A stretch of DNA of 64,000 nt from Alcaligenes parafaecalis (GTDB lineage Bacteria; Pseudomonadota; Gammaproteobacteria; Burkholderiales; Burkholderiaceae_B). This document shows, in pieces, positions 1 to 8,608 of the stretch (the first letter of the stretch is position 1; each line of letters opens with the position of its first letter). The translations under genes were made by a program, and so were the position numbers. Location: the NCBI RefSeq assembly GCF_026344135.1, contig NZ_JAPKNA010000004.1, forward strand, positions 310,001 through 374,000, written 5' to 3'. The notes under the pieces were generated by a model. It made no database searches and was not told where the DNA came from. It worked only from the letters and a program-made list of their open reading frames with translations.

Positions 1-721
1 CGGACAGGCCGCTATGCAAGACAGCCAGGACATCGCCCGGCAAGACACGGGCCAGACGCGCACGCAGGACCTGCTCGAACTGAGGCGTCAGATTGATTTC
101 CGGCACCATGAACAAGACCTGGCGCCCCTCTGCCAGCACCTGTTCCAGCACCCGCATATAAACTTCAGTTTTCCCACTGCCCGTGACCCCGTGCAGCAGC
201 ATGCAACTGCCCGGCTTGGCGGCCACAATGCCGTCCACCGCCGCCTGTTGCTCGGCGTTCAGAACCGGCAGAACATCGCTATCCACCGGGTCTACTTGCT
301 TTTCCTTGCGCTTGGCCATGCGCAGCACCGGCCCCCCAGCGGACCGCTTGCCCAGATAGGCAGAGGGTTTGCGCAGCGGCCCCGGCAAGGAGGGCATCAT
401 GACTTCGCCCAGCGGACGGTGATAGTAGCCAGACGCAAAACGCGCCATACGCAGCCAATCGGTGGGAAATGGCGGCAAGTCGTCCAGCAGCTGATCAATT
501 GCCTTGACCTGCTCGGGCGGATAAGAGGGCTGCTCGGGCAAGGCCACCACAACGCCTATCATTTGCCGCCGTCCAAAATGCACAATGACCCGTTGACCGA
601 CGAGTACCGGCTCGTGGTGCTGATAATCAAACACCCCATCCAGAGGCACGTCCAAAGCCACATGCAACCAGAAAGGTCCAGTGCTTGCCGATGCAGAAAT
701 AGCGTCAGGAGTGGCGGTCAT
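1..721 (-). CDS. priA: Primosomal protein N' (replication restart helicase PriA), N-terminal part
   Basis: PriA reloads the replisome at stalled or collapsed forks. The first 240 residues are visible and the gene runs off the left edge. The N-terminal DNA-binding domain comes first (about 15-115). A Walker A loop reading TGSGKTEVY follows near residue 180, then VPEINLTPQF near 206, both typical of PriA. The DEAH box and zinc-binding cysteines lie outside the window. The ATG at 721 gives the usual PriA N terminus. It lies downstream of hemE on the same strand, across a 285-bp AT-rich gap. Identity is secure; only the 3' end is missing. Confidence 0.95.
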   Translation of the reverse strand, partial: MTATPDAISASASTGPFWLHVALDVPLDGVFDYQHHEPVLVGQRVIVHFGRRQMIGVVVALPEQPSYPPEQVKAIDQLLDDLPPFPTDWLRMARFASGYYHRPLGEVMMPSLPGPLRKPSAYLGKRSAGGPVLRMAKRKEKQVDPVDSDVLPVLNAEQQAAVDGIVAAKPGSCMLLHGVTGSGKTEVYMRVLEQVLAEGRQVLFMVPEINLTPQFEQVLRARLARVLPGDVLAVLHSGLS

Positions 722-784
722 GGATGGTGATTCAAAAAAGGGCTGGCCGGGCTGAAAGCCTGATAAGTCAAGAGCTTAGCCACC

Positions 785-793
785 TGTGGATAA
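785..793. promoter_or_regulatory. Single perfect DnaA-box-like 9-mer
   Basis: TGTGGATAA is the reverse complement of the consensus DnaA box TTATCCACA. It sits at the start of the unusually AT-rich gap between priA and hemE (roughly 800-940). I see one copy only and no cluster, so this is not an origin. It could be a DnaA-responsive site for priA, or chance. Confidence 0.4.
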
Positions 794-967
794 CTTTGGG
801 GAAAATGGTATGAACAAAAAATACAAAGAAGCAAGCACAGATACAATTTAGTTATCAATCTCTCTGAAATATGAATAAAACGCAGAGAAATCAAATAATT
901 AAAACTGGGTATTGAAATTAAACCTTAAATATAAAGGCCTCAAACCCGGACGTATCTGTGTGCATAA

Positions 968-1002
968 CTTTGCGCACAAGCTGCGATAGCCCGTGCGCAA
1001 AG
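968..1002 (-). terminator. Inverted repeat just downstream of hemE
   Basis: CTTTGCGCAC (968-977) and GTGCGCAAAG (993-1002) form a perfect 10-bp stem with a 15-base loop. It starts 4 bases beyond the hemE stop codon. No T tract follows on the minus strand, so it may be an RNA 3'-end stabiliser rather than a classical intrinsic terminator. Confidence 0.5.
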
Positions 1003-1006
1003 AAGA

Positions 1007-2083
1007 TCAAACGCTGTGGTGACGACGGCTGTAGGAATGCACTTCATCGACCAGAATGCCCACGGCTTCCGGGTCGGTGAAACGCGAGATACCGTGACCA
1101 AAGTTGAACACGTGACCACCCTGACCCACAGGACCAAAGTCGTCGATAACGCGACGGGCTTCACGACGGATGGCTTCTTCGCCACCGAACATCGTCATGG
1201 GGTCCAGATTGCCTTGCAGGGCCAGTTTGTCACCGATACGAGCGCGCGCACGGGACAGATTCACCGTCCAGTCCACACCCATGGCATCAGCGCCACAGCC
1301 AGCAATATCTTCCAGCCACATGCCGCCGCCCTTGGTAAAGACGATGACGGGTACGCGCTTGCCGTCGTGTTCACGGATCAGACCGTCGACCACTTTACGG
1401 GTGTAAGCCAGGGAGAACTCCTGGAACAGGGAATCGGACAAGACGCCGCCCCAGCTATCGAACAGCATTACAGCCTGTGCACCGGCACGGATCTGCGCGT
1501 TCAGGTAGTCCTGGGTGGTCTGGGCATTGATTTCCAGCATGCGGTGCATCAGGTCCGGACGCTGATACATCATGCTTTTCACCAGACGGTAGTCGTCCGA
1601 GCCCTGGCCTTCAACCATGTAGCAGGCGATGGTCCAGGGGCTGCCTGCAAAACCGATCAGCGGTACTTTGCCGTCCAGTTCCTTGCGGATCAGGGACACA
1701 GCGTCGAACACGTATTGCAGCTTGGACATGTCTGGAGCTTCCAGCGCCATGACGTCGGCTTCGTTACGCACGGGACGGGCAAAACGCGGGCCTTCGCCAG
1801 CGACGAAATCCAGACCCAGACCCATAGCGTGTGGCACGGTCAGGATGTCGGAAAACAGAATGGCCGCATCCAGATCGAAGCGACGCAGGGGCTGCAGAGT
1901 CACTTCACAAGCAAATTCGGGATTTTGAGCCAATTGCATGAAGGAACCGGCCTGGGCACGGGTGGCATTGTATTCAGGCAAATAACGCCCCGCTTGGCGC
2001 ATCAGCCAGATGGGGGTGTAAGGCACAGGCTCACGCAACAGCGCGCGCAGGAAAACATCGTTTTTTAATTGAGGTAAAGACAC
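1007..2083 (-). CDS. hemE: Uroporphyrinogen decarboxylase
   Basis: HemE removes four acetate carboxyls from uroporphyrinogen III to give coproporphyrinogen III in haem biosynthesis (cytoplasm). The family signatures RQAGRYLPEY near the N terminus and GFAGSPWT near residue 135 are present. I chose the GTG at 2083: an AGGGA ribosome site lies 6 bases upstream, and the 358-residue product matches the usual length of about 355. The longer reading from 2167 would overlap the preceding gene. It is the last gene of the aau locus before priA. Haem supply is relevant because the locus makes a c-type cytochrome. Confidence 0.95.
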   Translation of the reverse strand: MSLPQLKNDVFLRALLREPVPYTPIWLMRQAGRYLPEYNATRAQAGSFMQLAQNPEFACEVTLQPLRRFDLDAAILFSDILTVPHAMGLGLDFVAGEGPRFARPVRNEADVMALEAPDMSKLQYVFDAVSLIRKELDGKVPLIGFAGSPWTIACYMVEGQGSDDYRLVKSMMYQRPDLMHRMLEINAQTTQDYLNAQIRAGAQAVMLFDSWGGVLSDSLFQEFSLAYTRKVVDGLIREHDGKRVPVIVFTKGGGMWLEDIAGCGADAMGVDWTVNLSRARARIGDKLALQGNLDPMTMFGGEEAIRREARRVIDDFGPVGQGGHVFNFGHGISRFTDPEAVGILVDEVHSYSRRHHSV

Positions 2084-2114
2084 GGCAATCCCTATTGAAA
2101 AATGCCTGTTAATT

Positions 2115-2918
2115 TTAACCATCGTGTTCGTCGTCTGGGTTTGACGCGGATCGAAAGCGTGCAGCATCGATATGGTGTTTGCGCATCAGTGCCCAGAAAG
2201 CACGCCGGTGCTTTTGCGCGGAGCGGGCCGCCATGGCGATATTGCCGCTATGGCGATCAAGGGCGGCATGGATATAGGCCTGCTCAAAGCGGGCCACTAT
2301 CCGTCCCTTGGCGACTTTGAAGGATTCCTGGCTGCTGGCGTAGCGCGAAGCTACCGCAGCGGCATAGGCTTCCAGCGTCGTCCCTTCCTGTTGCAAGATA
2401 GTTTGCGACAGATGCTGCTCCGTTGGGCCGGGGTGCAGGACCAGATCCTGGTTTTCCTGCACCCTATAGTGTATCCGACCCGACAGCCCCGGTTCATTCA
2501 AAGCGTGGGAAGACGTCTGCAAACGTTGGCGATTGATGCGGGCGCGCAAATCATCCAGGCATAAAGGCTCACGGACGTAGTCGGCCAGACCCAGTTCCAG
2601 CAGATCCGTCAAGGCGGCCGCCTTGATGGCTGCGCGCACCAAACCGAATACCGGCACGGGCAACAGGCCCTGGGCAGCGGATAGCGCACGGCGCACATGG
2701 ATCAAGGTGGCCTCTTCGATGGGAATCAGACAGGCATCAAAACGCAGCAGCAAGGTGGCGGAGCGGCGTAAGAACAGATAGTCCTGATCGGGATGGGGAG
2801 AAGGCGGGGCCAGCAGAACTTGTAATTGCAGGCGCTCGCAGGGCGGGATGATGGCCAGCAAATTCTGGGCCCACGAGGGCTGGGTATGCAGCAAAGCGCA
2901 ATCGAGGTGTAAACGCAT
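2115..2918 (-). CDS. Regulator with Fis-type C-terminal helix-turn-helix (aau 'orf-4' position)
   Basis: A protein of about 267 residues. The last 50 residues (FEQAYIHAALDRHSGNIAMA onwards) read as a Fis/NtrC-type helix-turn-helix. The N-terminal 130 residues have the alternating hydrophobic pattern of a receiver-like fold, but I cannot see a clear phospho-acceptor aspartate. There is no AAA+ domain, so it should not activate sigma-54 itself. The ATG at 2918 has AAGGA 7 bases upstream; an in-frame ATG at 2969 lacks a good site. It lies between the AraC gene and hemE, matching orf-4 of the known A. faecalis aau cluster as I recall it. The target is unknown. Confidence 0.7.
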   Translation of the reverse strand: MRLHLDCALLHTQPSWAQNLLAIIPPCERLQLQVLLAPPSPHPDQDYLFLRRSATLLLRFDACLIPIEEATLIHVRRALSAAQGLLPVPVFGLVRAAIKAAALTDLLELGLADYVREPLCLDDLRARINRQRLQTSSHALNEPGLSGRIHYRVQENQDLVLHPGPTEQHLSQTILQQEGTTLEAYAAAVASRYASSQESFKVAKGRIVARFEQAYIHAALDRHSGNIAMAARSAQKHRRAFWALMRKHHIDAARFRSASNPDDEHDG

Positions 2919-3033
2919 CAGACTGTCCTTGAGAAGCCGGGCGAACCACACCGGTCGCCCCAAAATCATGAGCTTCTAGAATAGAAATCCGAGCTGTTTG
3001 CGATAAGTCGGAGTTGCGTCTACGTAGCTGTAC

Positions 3034-3990
3034 TTAATCGCCGCAAATGCGGCTGCGACGCCATTCGCTGGGCGATACGCCGTAGCGTCGCCGAAAGGCG
3101 TGGCTGAACACGGCGGCATCGGAAAAGCCCATTTGCCAGGCCAGTTCGCTGATCTGCCGACCCGGTTTGCCATCCACCAATAATTGACAAGCACGTTCCA
3201 ATCGGGCGGCCATGATGTAGTCAGCAGGCGCTTGGCCGGACAGCTCGAAAAGCTTGTAGAGATAACGGCGGGAAATCCGAAACTGCAAGGCCAGGGACTG
3301 GGCATTCAAGCCCGTATCCCCCAGATGATCTTGCACGTATTGCTGAATTTGCAGCAACTGGCCACGCCGCACTTCATCCAGGGCGGATTCGGTGGGCACC
3401 GGGCGACCATCGGCCAGGCTCAGCGCCATCATGCGGATCACGGTCTGGGACAGCTCGCTCAAGGCCGAGGGCGACAAATGCCCCCGCTCCTGCAAGCCCA
3501 AACGCAGCATATCCATAGCAATCCGGGCCGGGCCTGTGGTGGCTGAAAAGGATCGCGCCACCGCATCGCTTAACCAGGGCAGCCAAGGCAGCAAACGCTC
3601 TTCCTCGAACTGCAAGACCAGAAAGTGGGATTGATCCTGCACAGACACTTCGTAAGGGCGGGTGGTGTCATAAATCCCCCACTCGCCAGCACGCAAAATA
3701 CCACTGCGATTGTCTTGTTCGATCTGACTGCTGCCGCTGATCTGCAATGTCACTTTGTACAGGGCGTGTTCAGACTGGCTGGCCAAGGCTTGTGTACGCC
3801 GCACGCGCTGAGCGCTGGTACACAGTTCCATGACATCGACTGAGCCCATACGATCGGTGGCTGCACGGTTGGAAAAGCCCCGCAACGACTCAGGCTGGAC
3901 TTCCAAAGGCACAAAATACGCGCACACCACTTCCTGCCAAGCAGCCAGGCTCTTGAAAGAAGCAGAGGGAGTGCGCAATAACATAGACAT
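3034..3990 (-). CDS. AraC-family regulator, FeaR-like (aau 'orf-3' position)
   Basis: A 318-residue protein. An AraC-binding-type sensor domain occupies about 20-190 and a double helix-turn-helix occupies about 215-315, with the family ending ISELAWQMGFSDAAVFSHAF. The architecture resembles FeaR, the activator of phenylethylamine and tyramine oxidation in E. coli. Its place in an aromatic amine dehydrogenase locus fits the same job. It likely acts at the promoter upstream of the aldehyde dehydrogenase gene (about 10140-10192). The FeaR role is inference from context and architecture. Confidence 0.85.
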   Translation of the reverse strand: MSMLLRTPSASFKSLAAWQEVVCAYFVPLEVQPESLRGFSNRAATDRMGSVDVMELCTSAQRVRRTQALASQSEHALYKVTLQISGSSQIEQDNRSGILRAGEWGIYDTTRPYEVSVQDQSHFLVLQFEEERLLPWLPWLSDAVARSFSATTGPARIAMDMLRLGLQERGHLSPSALSELSQTVIRMMALSLADGRPVPTESALDEVRRGQLLQIQQYVQDHLGDTGLNAQSLALQFRISRRYLYKLFELSGQAPADYIMAARLERACQLLVDGKPGRQISELAWQMGFSDAAVFSHAFRRRYGVSPSEWRRSRICGD

Positions 3991-4101
3991 TGCCTGGGGC
4001 CCTTGCGGCCAACGCTATTGATCGGTGTGGGAGGCATGATACGCCCCCCTTTTCTTATAGCCCTAAAAAATTCAAGCGTCTACGGTCGTTAACCCGCTGT
4101 A

Positions 4102-4602
4102 TCAGCGTTCCATGGACCCGTACAGGTAGGGAGCAGGCTCCAGACCCATGCTGTTCATCTGGACGGTTAATTCGTTACGCGCCTTGAGCACATCATCAAA
4201 ACGATGACGTCGTGACGCCCCGACCTCGGCAGAGGTAAAGGGTCGGAATTCGGGTGTCATTTCTTCGGGGCTGAATTTAGCCACAATCCAGTTCAGCACC
4301 CGGGCCAGATCCGCATTATCCAACTGCGATTGCGAAGCACCGGGCACCCGTATCATGTAGTCCCGCCCAGCGGGCAAGCGTGTAAACAAGCCAATGGACT
4401 GATTGAAATTGGGGATTCCGCGATGCGTCAGGCCCTGGCCATCGTAGCGATGGCAGCCTGCACATTGCAGCATATAGTCTTTAAAAGCCTGGGAGCTTTG
4501 CAGGTAATCGCCCGTTCCGGCCATCTCTTCTTGGGCATGGGCCCAAGGCGTAAACGCCAGGAGTACGGCGCTCAAACAGGCCAGGCGCAAAGATGTCCAC
4601 AC
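4102..4602 (-). CDS. Small periplasmic monohaem c-type cytochrome (aau 'orf-2')
   Basis: A 166-residue precursor. It has a Sec signal peptide (residues 1-23, ending AHA) and one haem-binding CAGCH motif at 47-51. Met82 is one candidate axial ligand. It probably takes electrons from the dehydrogenase, directly or via a blue copper protein, towards the respiratory chain. The start is a GTG at 4602 with a perfect AAGGAGG 7 bases upstream. A 136-bp gap with inverted repeats (for example AAGAAC 4683-4688 with GTTCTT 4704-4709) separates it from aauA, so its expression may be tuned apart from the dehydrogenase subunits. Confidence 0.88.
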   Translation of the reverse strand: MWTSLRLACLSAVLLAFTPWAHAQEEMAGTGDYLQSSQAFKDYMLQCAGCHRYDGQGLTHRGIPNFNQSIGLFTRLPAGRDYMIRVPGASQSQLDNADLARVLNWIVAKFSPEEMTPEFRPFTSAEVGASRRHRFDDVLKARNELTVQMNSMGLEPAPYLYGSMER

Positions 4603-4738
4603 AGTGATGCCTCCTTAAGTGACCGGACCCCATCCAGGCTGTCCGGCACCTTGTTCAACGCCTGGGTCTGCCCGCAGGGCGAAAGAACGTGTCAAGACGA
4701 CAGGTTCTTGCATCGCCCGGGCAGCCCCGGAGCCTTTT

Positions 4739-5290
4739 TTAGTTTTTGGCCAAGCCAACCAGCACAGACGTCGTGCAATGGAAGGTGCTGTTCTCGTTCG
4801 CCATGCACCAGTTCACGTCATTGTGCAGGAAGAACTCGTAGCCAGGACGTTCGCGGGTTTGCGTATTGCACTGGCAACGGCCGCAAGCGGTCTTGCCGCA
4901 GCAATCGTGGTAGCTGATCAGGTAGTCCTTGCCATCATGCGGGTTGTGACACGTACCGATCCAGGAGATGGGCGATGGTGTCGAGCCCGGAGGGCAAGTC
5001 GTGGTGGTGCCGCCGCAGCAAGAGCACAGGAACCCGTCCACCGCGCAATGACGCCAGTAGTCGCAGGAGTTCACTTCGTCTTCACTCGCCAGATCGGGAT
5101 TCAGACTGATGTGATCGGCACCACTGCTACTGCTGCCGCCACCACCGGCAGCGCGAGCCACGGGCAATACGGGCAGCACAAAGGCCGAACCGACCATTAA
5201 TTTACCCACCGAGCGCAGCACGCTGCGACGCGAGGTCTTGTGAGCCACAGAGCGGGAGAGACTCTCCCCAAATTTATCCAGCCAACGCAT
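4739..5290 (-). CDS. aauA: Aromatic amine dehydrogenase small (beta) subunit, TTQ-bearing
   Basis: This subunit carries tryptophan tryptophylquinone (TTQ), the cofactor that oxidises tyramine, tryptamine and phenylethylamine to aldehyde plus ammonia in the periplasm. The 183-residue precursor has a twin-arginine leader (SRRSVLRS at 20-27) and a cleavage-like ARA at 45-47. The mature part holds 14 cysteines. Trp110 and Trp161 are the TTQ pair and Asp129 the catalytic base; they sit exactly one residue above the published numbering (109, 160, 128) as I recall it. The Tat leader fits export after folding. A strong AAAGGAG precedes the ATG. It overlaps the 3' end of aauD by 17 bp. No mauG-like gene is present in the window. 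Confidence 0.97.
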   Translation of the reverse strand: MRWLDKFGESLSRSVAHKTSRRSVLRSVGKLMVGSAFVLPVLPVARAAGGGGSSSSGADHISLNPDLASEDEVNSCDYWRHCAVDGFLCSCCGGTTTTCPPGSTPSPISWIGTCHNPHDGKDYLISYHDCCGKTACGRCQCNTQTRERPGYEFFLHNDVNWCMANENSTFHCTTSVLVGLAKN

Positions 5291-5915
5291 TGACGTTCTC
5301 CTTTCGTGATACCTGCACTTGCTTCATGCCCGAGTCACCGGCCAAATATTCCTGCGCCGAGGCCACACCCAGGTCTTTGGCGTTGAACAGGCTTTCCAAC
5401 TGCTCACGCGAATTGACCAGACCCTTGGCACGCACCACACCGCTTTCATCAATCAGCACGGCGTAAGGCAGTTTGCTGATCTGAAAGCCCATGCCCAACT
5501 GCGTGGACAAGACGTAAGGGAAATGATCCAACTGTGCTTTCTGGTAGAAAGCCAGATGCTCGGGCATCTCGCCATCACTGGCCAGCACAATATCGACCCA
5601 CTGACCTTCCGAGCCCTGGATGGACTTCAGAATCGGCAAGAGCTTCTTGCACACCGGGCAGGTAGGCGACATGAAGAAAATCAACTGGCTGCGCGGACCG
5701 GCCACACCCACGGAAACGGTGCGACCACGCAGGTCTTGCAGTTCCATGACCGGAGCCGCATCCCCCACTTGCGGGCCTTTATCCATAGTCAAGGCACCCA
5801 TAGGGGCAACCCGTTCATACAACACGCCAATCTGGCGCGACAGGGCAAGTACAACCAGCACCAGGGCCAGTACGATTACCCATAAAATGACGTTAGAAAT
5901 CATTAAAGCGGTCAT
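5274..5915 (-). CDS. aauD: AauD/MauD-type thioredoxin-fold protein for small-subunit maturation
   Basis: A 213-residue protein with an N-terminal membrane anchor (about 5-26) and a periplasmic thioredoxin fold carrying CPVC at 86-89. MauD homologues are needed to form or isomerise the many disulfides of the small subunit. The AGGAG before the ATG at 5915 supports this start. The gene sits between aauE and aauA, as in mau operons, and overlaps aauA. Confidence 0.95.
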   Translation of the reverse strand: MTALMISNVILWVIVLALVLVVLALSRQIGVLYERVAPMGALTMDKGPQVGDAAPVMELQDLRGRTVSVGVAGPRSQLIFFMSPTCPVCKKLLPILKSIQGSEGQWVDIVLASDGEMPEHLAFYQKAQLDHFPYVLSTQLGMGFQISKLPYAVLIDESGVVRAKGLVNSREQLESLFNAKDLGVASAQEYLAGDSGMKQVQVSRKENVNALAG

Positions 5916-5924
5916 TTAGGTCTC

Positions 5925-6467
5925 CTAAGAATTCTGCATTTTCTGGAATTTCAGATGGGATTCGATCAACTGGTTAGCCGCGTAGTACAGGCCCAGCAAG
6001 GCCAGGGTGGCACCAAAGAAGGTCAAACCATCCATCCAGACCAGTTCACGGGCACTGCTGATGGCCCAGTCACCGCTAGCCACGGCCAGCGCTGCCAACA
6101 AGGCATTGCGGGCCACCAGCCACCAGGACAAACCACCCGAAGACTCCCCCAGCCCGGAGCAGCCGCAATCGACATCGCGACGGCCACGCAGCAGGTTCAT
6201 CACAATGCCACTGGTGGCCACCAACAGCACGCACAGAGCCAGAGCGGCCCCCAGCGAACGGCTGGCTGGCCACAGCAGCAAGGGCGCGCTCAGCGCCTCG
6301 GCCGCCACAAACAGCACACTGAACGGTCGTAACAACACTTCCGGCAACAATCGATAACCGCCAACGGCTGCCTCGAACAGGCTGAAGTGACGCAGTTTAT
6401 CCAGCGCCCCCAGTCCCATCAGCACGGCCAAGCAAGCCAGGCTGGCATAGGTCAGGACCGGGTCCAT
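5925..6467 (-). CDS. aauE: AauE/MauE-type integral membrane protein
   Basis: A 180-residue membrane protein with about four to five hydrophobic segments. A CGCSG motif (near residue 101) lies between two of them. MauE is thought to work with MauD in small-subunit disulfide formation, and the loop cysteines fit a DsbB/DoxX-like redox relay. The ATG at 6467 begins one base after the aauB stop codon (TGATATG), implying translational coupling. A longer in-frame reading from 6566 only shadows the aauB 3' end. Confidence 0.93.
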   Translation of the reverse strand: MDPVLTYASLACLAVLMGLGALDKLRHFSLFEAAVGGYRLLPEVLLRPFSVLFVAAEALSAPLLLWPASRSLGAALALCVLLVATSGIVMNLLRGRRDVDCGCSGLGESSGGLSWWLVARNALLAALAVASGDWAISSARELVWMDGLTFFGATLALLGLYYAANQLIESHLKFQKMQNS

Positions 6468-6468
6468 A

Positions 6469-7641
6469 TCAGACACCCCCAACTGGGTGAAACTGAACTT
6501 GCAAGGAAGCTTCTGCGGCGCCTTCAATGGTGCGCAACAACTTGGGTTCAGGCTGGCTAATGTCATAGACGTTCACATTGCCACCGTCCAGTGTCAGCAT
6601 CAGATTGCGTTGCTGATCAATGGTCATGGACAAGGCATCACGTCCGGGAATGCGGGCTACGCGCTTTTTGGTCTTGGTATCCATGACCCAGATTTCGGCT
6701 GCAGGGAACTTGTGTGTGCCCTCTTTGCCATCCGGGTGCATGAACACGTACATGCGGCCGCTGGCACGATGCAGACCCACCAGGTTATAGCCACCAGGCA
6801 CCCAGCTCTTGGCTTTGTCCTCATCCGTCAGCAAGGACCAGGGACCGTCTACCTTGACTTCGTCTCCGCTGAAATCAGCACTGTAGACATTGCCGTAGTA
6901 GGACACGAAGTGAGCCTTATCCTTGTCCAGGGCAGGAGCGATAAAGATCGGGTCGTCCTTGACCGAGAACATCTGCTTGCTGCGCGACTGGCTGGCAACT
7001 TTGCCGTCCTCGCCCAGATTGATGCTCAACAAGCCACCATCGCCACAAATGGTCATGAAGCTGCGTGGGCGGTTGGGCTGAGGGATCACGCTCCAGCAAC
7101 CAGCAGCAGCGGTAACGTCTTCCACATAGTCGCCCTTGGCCACATCCACGATACCGATGGAAGTCGCAGGCGAGGCGTTCTGCAGCACGATGAATTTGCC
7201 GTCAGTGGTCTGACGGAACATGCCATCGTAGTTCAGGCCTTGAACACGCTTGGGCGGCAGGGAAATTTCTTTGTCAAAGGTCAGCTTGTCAGCATCCCAG
7301 ACTTCCACCACGTCCGAGCGCTTACCGCGGGTGACGCGCTCGTGGTAGGTCGTCATGGTGTAGATTTTCTTGCCGTCGTTGGACAACTGCACATGGCCGT
7401 TGAACGCGGTAGGCACCATGCCCAGGAATTTGCCGTTGGTGTAGTCATAGACATGCACACGGCTTTCGGTCAGGTGGTTGAACACCGAGTCCATGACATA
7501 GATACGGTTTGCCTGGGGGGCAGACACGCTATGGCCACCGGTCAAGACCTCAAGCGGCTTGTCCTGGGCTTGCGCTCCACCGGCCAGAACCATCAACCCC
7601 AACATGGCGGCGGCGGTCGTTAATGTAAATTTAGACTTCAT
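6469..7641 (-). CDS. aauB: Aromatic amine dehydrogenase large (alpha) subunit
   Basis: A 390-residue precursor. It has a Sec signal peptide (MKSKFTL to GGAQAQ, about 1-26) followed by repeated beta-propeller blades of the amine dehydrogenase heavy-chain family, for example GRMYVFMHPDGKEGTHKF. Two large subunits assemble with two AauA subunits and shape the substrate channel to the TTQ. The ATG at 7641 is preceded by GAGGAG. The longer reading from 7722 would put residues in front of the signal peptide. It lies 31 bp downstream of the outer-membrane gene. Confidence 0.97.
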   Translation of the reverse strand: MKSKFTLTTAAAMLGLMVLAGGAQAQDKPLEVLTGGHSVSAPQANRIYVMDSVFNHLTESRVHVYDYTNGKFLGMVPTAFNGHVQLSNDGKKIYTMTTYHERVTRGKRSDVVEVWDADKLTFDKEISLPPKRVQGLNYDGMFRQTTDGKFIVLQNASPATSIGIVDVAKGDYVEDVTAAAGCWSVIPQPNRPRSFMTICGDGGLLSINLGEDGKVASQSRSKQMFSVKDDPIFIAPALDKDKAHFVSYYGNVYSADFSGDEVKVDGPWSLLTDEDKAKSWVPGGYNLVGLHRASGRMYVFMHPDGKEGTHKFPAAEIWVMDTKTKKRVARIPGRDALSMTIDQQRNLMLTLDGGNVNVYDISQPEPKLLRTIEGAAEASLQVQFHPVGGV

Positions 7642-7672
7642 TGGATGTCTCTCCTCATGGGCGTCCACGCTG

Positions 7673-8545
7673 TCAGAACGCATAGGCATAACGGAATTGC
7701 AGGCCGCGCATGCGCGGGCCATTCTCGACTTTCAAATCATGGATATACTGCAATTGCACCTGGTGGGCGTCGGTAAGCTGATGCGTAATTTCAGCCGCCA
7801 GTTGGTGGTTGCGTGCCCGCGTCACCGTGGTTTTTCCATTAACCCGCTCGCGCCCGCCGGTTTCATAGCGGTAGCGCAGACCCACATAGGTCTTTTCAGT
7901 CAGGTTGGTTGAAACCAGGGCCATCAGGCGGATTGCCGTGTCTTTTTTCAGGGTCTGACCGTAGTAGTTCTTGTTATTGCCAAAGAACTCGAACTCCGCC
8001 ACGCCTTCCACAAAGGAGGATTCGCCAAAGCCTTTCACAATCGCAAAGTCCTGAATGGTGCTCCAGCGGTTCTTGCCCGAGGACACATCCGCGTGCGAGC
8101 CGTGGTAACGACCGGTAGGAGCCGTAATAAAGGGCTCCCAGGCAAACCAGAAACGGTTTTCAGGATCGTTATGCAACCAGACGGCGGCACCGGCTGTCAC
8201 ATCGCCAATCCCTGTCATGCGATCACGGTCTTTCCCGGGCACATCCAGCGTATTGCGAAAGCCGGGCACAATCAGCTCGTACTGCACCGTTTTACCGGCC
8301 AGCTCGCGAAAATGCATCTGGCGATAAATCATGCCTTGCACATTAAGCTTGGGGCTATCGCCAATACGTGAACCCTTATCATAAAAACCGTGCGACTTCA
8401 GGCCCATCATGTAGACGGCCAACACATTGGTCCCTACCGGAGCAGGTATCCAATCCCGAGCACTGGGGTCGCCTGCATGGGCAAGCCCGGCACTGACACC
8501 GCTCAAGGCCAAGGCCAGAGCGGTCCGCTGCACTATTGCGTACAT
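7673..8545 (-). CDS. Outer-membrane beta-barrel channel of the MetA/phenol-degradation type (aau 'orf-1')
   Basis: A 290-residue precursor with a Sec signal peptide (1-24, ending AHA). Many short amphipathic beta strands follow and the chain ends in phenylalanine (RYAYAF), as outer-membrane barrels do. The pattern fits the MetA-pathway-of-phenol-degradation family, related to FadL-like hydrophobic channels. Since the dehydrogenase is periplasmic, a dedicated outer-membrane port for aromatic amines makes sense. It lies immediately upstream of aauB in the same transcript. Substrate assignment is inference. Confidence 0.78.
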   Translation of the reverse strand: MYAIVQRTALALALSGVSAGLAHAGDPSARDWIPAPVGTNVLAVYMMGLKSHGFYDKGSRIGDSPKLNVQGMIYRQMHFRELAGKTVQYELIVPGFRNTLDVPGKDRDRMTGIGDVTAGAAVWLHNDPENRFWFAWEPFITAPTGRYHGSHADVSSGKNRWSTIQDFAIVKGFGESSFVEGVAEFEFFGNNKNYYGQTLKKDTAIRLMALVSTNLTEKTYVGLRYRYETGGRERVNGKTTVTRARNHQLAAEITHQLTDAHQVQLQYIHDLKVENGPRMRGLQFRYAYAF

Positions 8546-8565
8546 TATTTTGTCTCCTCGAAGAA

Positions 8566-8597
8566 GGCGCGAACGGTATCGTTATTGTGTTCGCGCC
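8566..8597 (-). terminator. Intercistronic hairpin between aldehyde dehydrogenase and orf-1
   Basis: GGCGCGAAC (8566-8574) and GTTCGCGCC (8589-8597) form a perfect 9-bp stem with a 14-base loop. It falls 11 bases after the aldehyde dehydrogenase stop codon. There is no long T tract. It may partly terminate transcription or protect the upstream message so the two parts are expressed at different levels. Confidence 0.5.
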
Positions 8598-8608
8598 CTT
8601 GTCCCTAG

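Noticed and set aside
722..1006. Replication origin
   Set aside because: Only a single DnaA box is present, with no box cluster, no 13-mer repeats and no dnaA/dnaN genes.
6487..7623. A 378-residue plus-strand open frame opposite aauB
   Set aside because: It is an antisense shadow; the minus strand matches the amine dehydrogenase large subunit with signal peptide and ribosome site.
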